The position numbers were made by a program, and so were the translations under genes. From Aquabacterium sp029268225 (lineage in GTDB: Bacteria > Pseudomonadota > Gammaproteobacteria > Burkholderiales > Burkholderiaceae_C): a DNA stretch of 64,000 nucleotides. The number at the start of each line of letters is the position of its first letter. Positions within the stretch are counted from its first letter, which is position 1. Below, piece after piece: positions 58,421 through 64,000 of the stretch. The stretch is from contig NZ_JBBEYB010000003.1 of NCBI RefSeq assembly GCF_037482285.1, positions 242,063 to 306,062 on the forward strand, in the 5' to 3' direction. The notes below the pieces were generated by a model. It did no database searches. It saw only the letters and a program-made list of their open reading frames with translations, and was not told the DNA's origin.

Positions 58421-60420
58421 ACCCAATCTGCCAAACCCTGGACCAGTGGGCTGAGGCGGGCTGGCTGCGCCGCCTGGATGCCGCGCTGGCAGCCTTCCTC
58501 TCCGAGCGTGACCTCGATGCCAGCCCGCCCTTGTTGGTGGCCGCCGCGGTGCTGTCACAGATGGAGGGGCGTGGACACACCTGCTTGCCCTTGGCGCATG
58601 TGGTCGCGCCGCCACTGGCATTGCTGGCTGGACCGCCCGAGGCCCAGGCTGCTGTGCACGCCCTGTGGTCAACGTTGCCCACCACCTTGGTGGAGTGGGT
58701 GGCCGCCCTGCGTGCCAGCCGTGTGGTGAGAGATGCCCGCCTTGATGACGACAATGGGCAGCCGCTGGTGCTGGGGGGCAAGGAAGCCGCTCCCGTGCTG
58801 TACCTGCGGCGCTATTGGGATTACGAGTGCCGCGTGGCTCGGCAACTGCGCCAGCGGGTGTCGGATCGCGTGCCGGTGGATGAGGCGGTCACGCGCACCT
58901 GGTTGGATCAGTTGTTTCCCACAGCTGTGTGTCAAGAGGCCAAAGATGCGCACCGCGGGGACACCTTCGTAACCGATTGGCAAAAGCTTGCCTGTGCAGT
59001 GGCCTTGCGCGCACGTCTGTCGGTCATCACTGGTGGGCCCGGAACGGGCAAAACCTACACGGCTGCACGCCTGCTGGCCCTGTTGTTCGCCGTCGATGCC
59101 GATGCCCAAGGCTTGCGGGTGGCCCTGGCAGCCCCGACCGGCAAGGCTGCGGCCCGCCTGAAGCAATCGATTGACGCTTCGTTGGCGCAGTTGCAAGACG
59201 CTTTGGGGGATCGGATCAACCTGAGCGAGTTGACCCAGCGGGTCGGCGCGGCCCGTACCTTGCACGCCTTGTTGGGTGCCCGGCCGGACACGCGGCAGTT
59301 CCGTCACAACGCCAGCCATCCCTTGGATGTGGACGTGCTGATCGTGGACGAAGCGTCCATGATCCATTTGGAGATGATGGCGGCCTTGTTGGATGCCTTG
59401 CCACCGACTGCAAGGGTGATCTTTCTGGGTGACAAGGACCAACTGGCCTCGGTCGAAGCGGGTGCGGTGCTGGGTGACCTGTGCCGTGACGCGGAGCGGG
59501 GATGCTACGAACCGGAAACCCTGCGGTACGCGCGCGAGGTAGCCGGCCAGGATCTGGACCTGATTTACCAGGACCACAGTGGTGCTGCTCCGCTGCTGGC
59601 GCAACAAACCGTGATGCTGCGCGAGAGTCGGCGCTTTGGCGGCCCCATTGGCAAGCTGGCCCTGGCGGTGAACCAGGGAGACGTGCGTGCCAGCCTGAGC
59701 ATCCTGTCGCAAGACAAGACGGGTGCGGTCGTCAGCTTGGCGGCGTCAGGGCCTGAGGTGGCTGTGCAACTGGCCCTGCAGGGACGAGCACACGCAGAAG
59801 GAGGCTATGCGGAATACCTGCAGGCGATGGCCACGCGCCCCGACTTTGGCGACGAGACCGCCCACACGGAGTGGGTGCGCCGCGTGCTGACGGCGTTCGA
59901 TCGGTTTCGCCTGTTGTGCGCGGTGCGAGAAGGCGATTGGGGCGTCACGGGCTTGAACCGAGTAGTGCAGCAGGCCCTGGCCTGCGCCGGTTGGGTCAAG
60001 CCATCGGGCGAGTGGTTCGAAGGGCGACCAGTGATGGTGACCCGCAACGATCCGACGCTGGGAGTATTCAATGGCGACATCGGCATTGCGCTGCGGCCGG
60101 TCACCCGTGGCGCCCCCTTGCGCGCTTACTTCATGGATGGACCCGAGATTCGCTCGGTGGGCGTCAGCCGATTGGCCCATGTGGAGACGGCTTTCGCGAT
60201 GACGGTGCACAAGAGCCAGGGCTCCGAATTCCGGCATACGGCCTTGGTGCTGCCGCCCTACGGTCTGGGGATGTTGCAGCGCGAACTCGTGTACACCGGC
60301 ATCACGCGGGCCCGTGAGGCGTTCACATTGGTGGCGGCTGATCCGGGCGCCTTGACCAGTGCCATCCAGCATCCCACGCAGCGGGCCAGCGGGCTGTTGA
60401 CCTTGCTGGCAGACGACTGA
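58417..60420 (+). CDS. recD: Exodeoxyribonuclease V subunit alpha
   Basis: 5'-3' helicase subunit of RecBCD. The 667 residues carry Walker A GGPGTGKTYTA (about 206-216), the motifs VLIVDEASMIHLEMMAALLD and FLGDKDQLASVEAGAVLGDL, and the late motif MTVHKSQGSEFRHTALVLP. An N-terminal domain of about 150 residues contacts RecC. The start overlaps recB as ATGA. Confidence 0.97.
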   Translation: MNPICQTLDQWAEAGWLRRLDAALAAFLSERDLDASPPLLVAAAVLSQMEGRGHTCLPLAHVVAPPLALLAGPPEAQAAVHALWSTLPTTLVEWVAALRASRVVRDARLDDDNGQPLVLGGKEAAPVLYLRRYWDYECRVARQLRQRVSDRVPVDEAVTRTWLDQLFPTAVCQEAKDAHRGDTFVTDWQKLACAVALRARLSVITGGPGTGKTYTAARLLALLFAVDADAQGLRVALAAPTGKAAARLKQSIDASLAQLQDALGDRINLSELTQRVGAARTLHALLGARPDTRQFRHNASHPLDVDVLIVDEASMIHLEMMAALLDALPPTARVIFLGDKDQLASVEAGAVLGDLCRDAERGCYEPETLRYAREVAGQDLDLIYQDHSGAAPLLAQQTVMLRESRRFGGPIGKLALAVNQGDVRASLSILSQDKTGAVVSLAASGPEVAVQLALQGRAHAEGGYAEYLQAMATRPDFGDETAHTEWVRRVLTAFDRFRLLCAVREGDWGVTGLNRVVQQALACAGWVKPSGEWFEGRPVMVTRNDPTLGVFNGDIGIALRPVTRGAPLRAYFMDGPEIRSVGVSRLAHVETAFAMTVHKSQGSEFRHTALVLPPYGLGMLQRELVYTGITRAREAFTLVAADPGALTSAIQHPTQRASGLLTLLADD

Positions 60421-60432
60421 GGCGTCGCGCCC

Positions 60433-61338
60433 TCAGGTCAGCAGATAGTCCTTGGGTTCGGCCCTGGGTGGCAGGTCCCGGTCGCCCAGGATTTCCAATA
60501 CGTGGCTCTCGATGTTGAGCGACAGGGCATCCAGCGCCAGGTCGTTGGGCATGGTGCCGAAGGGCTCTTCGATTTCGTCGCTCAGGGCCTCGATGGCGAA
60601 AAAGGTGTAAGCCACAAAGGCCACCATCAGCGGCGTCATGAAGCCGATCGAGTCCAGCAGGCCGAAGGGCAGCATCAGGCAGTACAGGTAGACCGTGCGG
60701 TGCAGGATCACCGAATAGGTGAAGGGCAGGGGCGTGTAGGCGATGCGCTCACAGCCGCCATAGGCATCGTTGAGGCCAGACAGCGAGTGATCGATTTGCG
60801 CCGCCAGGATGGGAGAGAGTTTGCCGTCATCATGCGCATGCTTCACCTGCGAGGACAGCCACATCATGATCTGCAAGATGGGTGTACGGCGATCTTCCAG
60901 TTGCTTCACCACCTCGGGGGGCAGCAGGCGGGCCATGTCGGCGCTCGGGTCGGTGCCACGCAACTGATGACGTGCCGCATGCACAAAGGCGGCAATGCCC
61001 AAGGCGAAGGGGCGTGGGTCGCCAGGCATGAAGCTGACGCATTGGCGCGCGGCATTGCGGCTGTCGGTCAGCAGCTTGCCCCAAAGCTTGCGGGCCTCCC
61101 AGTAACGGTCGTAACTGGCGCTGTTGCGAAAGCCTAGAAAGATGGCGAGCGCGACGCCAACCAACGAAAAAGGCACGGCGGTGAGCGTGACTTTCCAGTC
61201 CAGCAGTTCGCCATGGAAGATGACCACCGCGATCGACAGCGCGGTGGTGAAGCCCAACTGGGGGAGGATCTTTTTCAGGATCGACCCGCGCCAGACGAAC
61301 AGCATGCGCAGCCAATTGGGACGGGGGCGAACAATCAC
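60433..61338 (-). CDS. Bestrophin-family ion channel protein
   Basis: A 301-residue membrane protein of the bacterial bestrophin family (formerly UPF0187). FRNSASYDRYWEARKLWGKL is the signature, and membrane helices lie near 25-65 and 210-245. KligBest-type homologues conduct cations; the substrate here is unknown. The start is GTG at 61338. It converges with recD with 12 bases between. Confidence 0.9.
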   Translation of the reverse strand: MIVRPRPNWLRMLFVWRGSILKKILPQLGFTTALSIAVVIFHGELLDWKVTLTAVPFSLVGVALAIFLGFRNSASYDRYWEARKLWGKLLTDSRNAARQCVSFMPGDPRPFALGIAAFVHAARHQLRGTDPSADMARLLPPEVVKQLEDRRTPILQIMMWLSSQVKHAHDDGKLSPILAAQIDHSLSGLNDAYGGCERIAYTPLPFTYSVILHRTVYLYCLMLPFGLLDSIGFMTPLMVAFVAYTFFAIEALSDEIEEPFGTMPNDLALDALSLNIESHVLEILGDRDLPPRAEPKDYLLT

Positions 61339-61438
61339 GCGAGACCTCTGGCCACTGGGCCTATTTTCTCAAGGGCGATATTGTGTCACTCGTGGTGTGA
61401 CCGTGGGGTGTCATCGCGCACCGTTCGCCCTCGTCGGC

Positions 61439-61465
61439 ACAAAAAAACTGGCCCGCAGGCCAGTT
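61439..61465 (-). terminator. Intrinsic terminator of metY
   Basis: The stem AACTGGCC / GGCCAGTT (61446-61453 / 61458-61465) has the loop CGCA. Seven T follow on the minus strand. Confidence 0.88.
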
Positions 61466-61490
61466 CTCCGTTGAGCCGCGTAAAGCCGCT

Positions 61491-62780
61491 TCAGCCCGCT
61501 GCAGCCAGGGCTTGCGACAGGTCGGCCAGCAGGTCGTCGATGTGCTCAATGCCCACGCACAGGCGCACGGTTTCCTCGCTCACGCCGGTCTTCGCCAGCT
61601 CTTCGGGCGACAGTTGACGGTGGGTGGTCGAGGCCGGGTGCGTGGCCAGCGAGCGCACGTCGCCGATGTTGACCAGGCGAGTGAACAGCTTGAGGTTGTC
61701 CAGGAAGCGGGCACCACCTTCGCGGCCACCGGGCACGCCAAAGGTCAACAAGCCTGAAGCCTGGCCCGACAGGTACTTTTGCACCAACGCGTGGTCCGGA
61801 TGGTCGGGCAGGCCGGCGTAGTTCACCCACTTCACCGCAGGGTGGGCCTTCAGGAACTCGGCCACCTTCAGGGCGTTGCTGCTGATGCGGTCCATGCGCA
61901 GCCCCAGGGTCTCGATGCCTTGCAGGATCAGGAAGGAGTTGAACGGCGAGATGGCGGCGCCGGTGTTGCGCAGCGGCACCACGCGGGCACGGCCAATGTA
62001 GGCGGCAGCGCCCAGGGCTTCGGTGTAGACCACGCCGTGGTAGGACGGGTCAGGCTCGTTCAGGCGCTTGAAGCGGGCCTTGTGCTCGGCCCAGGGGAAC
62101 TTGCCCGAGTCGATGATGGCGCCGCCCAGGCTGTTGCCGTGGCCACCCAGGTACTTGGTCAGCGATTGCACCACGATGTCGGCACCGTGCTCGATGGGGC
62201 GGCACAGGTAGGGCGAGGGCACGGTGTTGTCCACGATCAGCGGAACGCCATGGCGGTGCGCGATCTCGGCGATGCGGGCGATATCGGTGACGTTGCCGGC
62301 CGGGTTGCCGAGCGACTCGACGAAGACCGCCTTGGTGCGCTCGTCAATCAGCGCCTCAAAACTGGCCGGGTCCTTGTGGTCGGCAAAACGGGTGGTGATG
62401 CCGAACTGGGGCAGGGTGTGGGCAAACAGGTTGTAGGTGCCGCCGTACAGCGCGGTGGACGACACGATGTTGTCGCCAGCTTCGGCAATGGTCTGGATGG
62501 CGTAGGTGATGGCCGACTGACCGGAGGCGACGGCCAGGGCGGCAATGCCGCCTTCCAGGGCCGCCACACGCGCTTCCAGCACGCTTTGCGTCGGGTTCAT
62601 GATGCGGGTGTAAATGTTGCCCGGCACCTTCAGGTCGAACAGGTCAGCGCCGTGCTGGGCGCTGTCAAAGGCATAAGCCACCGTCTGGTAAATGGGCACG
62701 GCCACAGATTTGGTGGTCGGGTCGGGCGAGTAGCCGGCATGCACGGACAGGGTTTCAAACTTCCACTCGGGATTGCTCAT
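61491..62780 (-). CDS. metY: O-acetylhomoserine sulfhydrylase
   Basis: PLP enzyme that makes homocysteine from O-acetylhomoserine and sulfide. The 429 residues contain the PLP Lys209 in SLTKYLGGHG and Cys/Met-metabolism motifs TRIMNPTQSVLEARVAALEG, SGQSAITYAIQTIAEAGD and VDNTVPSPYLCRPIEHGAD. The length and motifs fit MetY rather than MetB. TGGAGA precedes the ATG. Confidence 0.93.
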   Translation of the reverse strand: MSNPEWKFETLSVHAGYSPDPTTKSVAVPIYQTVAYAFDSAQHGADLFDLKVPGNIYTRIMNPTQSVLEARVAALEGGIAALAVASGQSAITYAIQTIAEAGDNIVSSTALYGGTYNLFAHTLPQFGITTRFADHKDPASFEALIDERTKAVFVESLGNPAGNVTDIARIAEIAHRHGVPLIVDNTVPSPYLCRPIEHGADIVVQSLTKYLGGHGNSLGGAIIDSGKFPWAEHKARFKRLNEPDPSYHGVVYTEALGAAAYIGRARVVPLRNTGAAISPFNSFLILQGIETLGLRMDRISSNALKVAEFLKAHPAVKWVNYAGLPDHPDHALVQKYLSGQASGLLTFGVPGGREGGARFLDNLKLFTRLVNIGDVRSLATHPASTTHRQLSPEELAKTGVSEETVRLCVGIEHIDDLLADLSQALAAAG

Positions 62781-62844
62781 TCAAATCTCCAGAATTGATC
62801 TTGTGGCGGTCTTCACGCTGAGGGGGCGTGTGAGACGAGGTGAC

Positions 62845-62873
62845 ACGATAGACGCGGAATCGATGCGCGGCAA
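62845..62873 (-). promoter_or_regulatory. Candidate metY promoter
   Basis: On the minus strand TTGCCG (62873-62868), a 17-base spacer, then TATCGT (62850-62845), 64 bases before the metY start. Confidence 0.4.
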
Positions 62874-62950
62874 GGAATCCCCACGCTCCGGCTTCATCGG
62901 AAAACGCATAAAGGGGCCAGACGCCATGTGCTGTCTCGGTAAAAACACTC

Positions 62951-62984
62951 GGGTCAGTTCATGTGGCCGGTTCTAAACTGACCC
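62951..62984. repeat. Inverted repeat upstream of metY, possible IS terminus
   Basis: GGGTCAGTT (62951-62959) is the inverse of AACTGACCC (62976-62984), with 16 bases between. It lies about 100 bases before the transposase start, where an IS left end would be expected. Confidence 0.45.
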
Positions 62985-63019
62985 AAAACGCAACCTGATT
63001 AGAAACCTGCCTCAGCGAG

Positions 63020-63076
63020 GCTCACCCCATGAGCTTGTGACTCACTAATCTGTGGTCTTCTTACAGTGGGGTGAGC
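63020..63076 (+). promoter_or_regulatory. Hairpin covering the transposase ribosome binding site
   Basis: GCTCACCCCA (63020-63029) is the exact inverse of TGGGGTGAGC (63067-63076). The 3' arm includes GGTGAG, the likely binding site 4 bases before the ATG at 63080, so folding would block translation. Confidence 0.5.
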
Positions 63077-63079
63077 ACC

Positions 63080-64000
63080 ATGGCCTTCAACCAGATTCAG
63101 TTCCAGCACGGCATGTCGATTCCGGAATTCCTTCGTAGCTTTGGCACCGAGGCACAGTGCGCCGAAGCGATCAAGGCCGCGCGCTGGCCTGAGGGATTTC
63201 GCTGTCCGCGCTGCTCCAGCAGTGATCACTATGTGGTCGGCCACGGTGTCCGTAAGCTCTTCCAGTGCAATGGCTGTCGGCATCAGACCTCCCTGACCGC
63301 AGGCAGTCTCATGGCACACACCAAACTGCCCCTGACGACCTGGTTCTTGGCCATCTACCTCATCAGTCAGGCCAAAACCGGCCTGTCTGCCCTGGCGCTC
63401 AAGCGTCAGCTTGGCGTGAGCTATCCCACTGCCTGGCTGTTGCATCAGAAGATCAACCGGGCCATGGCCTCGCAAGACGCCACCCACCAACTCAGCGGCA
63501 CGGTGCAACTCGATGACGCTTACCTCGGAGGCGAGCGCACAGGCGGCAAAGTCGGTCGGGGCTCCGAGAACAAGGTCCCCTTTGTCGCGGCTGTCTCGGT
63601 CAATGATCACGGGCATCCGATGTTCATCAAGCTCAATGTGGTCAGAGGGTTCACCTCTGAAGCGATCAGCAAGTGGGCCAAGTCCAATCTGGCACCGGGC
63701 ACCAGCGTGCACAGCGATGGTTTGGCCTGCTTCAGTGCGGTGGCCGATGCCGGTTGCCTTCACCTCCCGATGGTGGTCGGCTCCCTCAAGCCGCGCGACC
63801 TGCCCAGCTTCAAGTGGGTCAACACCGTGCTGGGCAATCTCAAGACCACGTTGGCCGGAGCCTTCCATGCCCTGAACTACCGCAAGTACGCCGAGCACTA
63901 CCTTGCTGGCTTCGCCTACAGGTTCAACCGCCGCTTCGATCTGCGTGGTCTGGTCGCAAGTCTCATCGTCGACGTCGTGAGAGCAAAGCCCATCAAGGAA
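63080..64000 (+). CDS. IS1595-family transposase, C-terminus cut by window edge
   Basis: 307 residues without a stop. It has an N-terminal zinc ribbon (CPRCSSSD...FQCNGCRHQTS, Cys pairs near 47-50 and 68-71) and an ISXO2-like DDE domain with QLDDAYLGGE, HSDGLACF and a third-residue region KWVNTVLGNLK, followed by YRFNRRFDL. It is intact as far as visible. The gene lies upstream of metY, divergent from it. Confidence 0.9.
   Translation, partial: MAFNQIQFQHGMSIPEFLRSFGTEAQCAEAIKAARWPEGFRCPRCSSSDHYVVGHGVRKLFQCNGCRHQTSLTAGSLMAHTKLPLTTWFLAIYLISQAKTGLSALALKRQLGVSYPTAWLLHQKINRAMASQDATHQLSGTVQLDDAYLGGERTGGKVGRGSENKVPFVAAVSVNDHGHPMFIKLNVVRGFTSEAISKWAKSNLAPGTSVHSDGLACFSAVADAGCLHLPMVVGSLKPRDLPSFKWVNTVLGNLKTTLAGAFHALNYRKYAEHYLAGFAYRFNRRFDLRGLVASLIVDVVRAKPIKE

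Larger units (their letters stand above)
62951..64000 (+). mobile_element. IS1595-family insertion sequence, partial
   Basis: The transposase gene and its leader are present; the right end and target duplication lie beyond the window. The left limit is only an estimate from the inverted repeat at 62951-62984. Confidence 0.6.

Noticed and set aside
1..64000. CRISPR array, rRNA operon or toxin-antitoxin pair
   Set aside because: No regularly spaced direct repeats, rRNA sequence or recognisable toxin-antitoxin families were seen.

Overview
This looks like a chromosomal segment of a betaproteobacterium of the order Burkholderiales, most like Comamonadaceae. The evidence is the high GC content, the gene orders ppiB-ppiA-cysS, accA-tilS-lysC, rimP-nusA-infB-rbfA-truB and recC-recB-recD, and an EF-P of the arginine (EarP-modified) type. 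Identifications come from reading motifs and translated sequence only; no database search was run.

Layout. 1-3276 (minus strand): two cyclophilin-type prolyl isomerases, a YkuD (L,D-transpeptidase fold) protein and a TPR protein, coupled by overlapping stop and start codons. 3546-9576 (plus): cysS, an AlkA-type glycosylase, accA, tilS, lysC with a structured leader, and tRNA-Ser. 9644-20069: rdgC, an alpha/beta hydrolase, an M14 metallopeptidase, an S66 LD-carboxypeptidase and a complete peptide ABC importer. The last three classes together suggest uptake and trimming of peptidoglycan peptides. 20082-21248 (minus): a DUF4404-like protein and fabI. 21329-30071 (plus): rimP-nusA-infB-rbfA-truB-typA, with a promoter and a strong leader terminator. 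30149-31276: an enoyl-CoA hydratase-family gene.

31466-42083 is an integrated mobile element of about 10.6 kb sitting in the 5' end of dusA. A 17-bp identical core, inside a 38-bp imperfect repeat, marks both ends. The displaced native dusA 5' end lies on the left, and the element supplies a new one on the right. The element carries a tyrosine recombinase, several small DNA-binding proteins (Mor-like, AlpA-like, winged helix), an iteron-like nested inverted repeat, an HK97-fold/Mu-T-like major capsid protein, a TP901-type tape measure protein, an M41-like HEAGH protein and several unknown genes. No terminase, portal, tail tube, baseplate or lysis gene is recognisable. Because the operon is intact and tightly overlapped, I read it as a possible phage satellite with structural genes rather than a decayed prophage. 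It is the most unusual part of the window.

42016-64000: dusA, efp with its arginine rhamnosyltransferase earP, uvrC, a TonB-fold lipoprotein, pgsA, an HU gene, tRNA-Val, ppiD, tRNA-His, recC-recB-recD, a bestrophin-like channel, metY, and at the right edge an IS1595-family transposase that runs out of the window.
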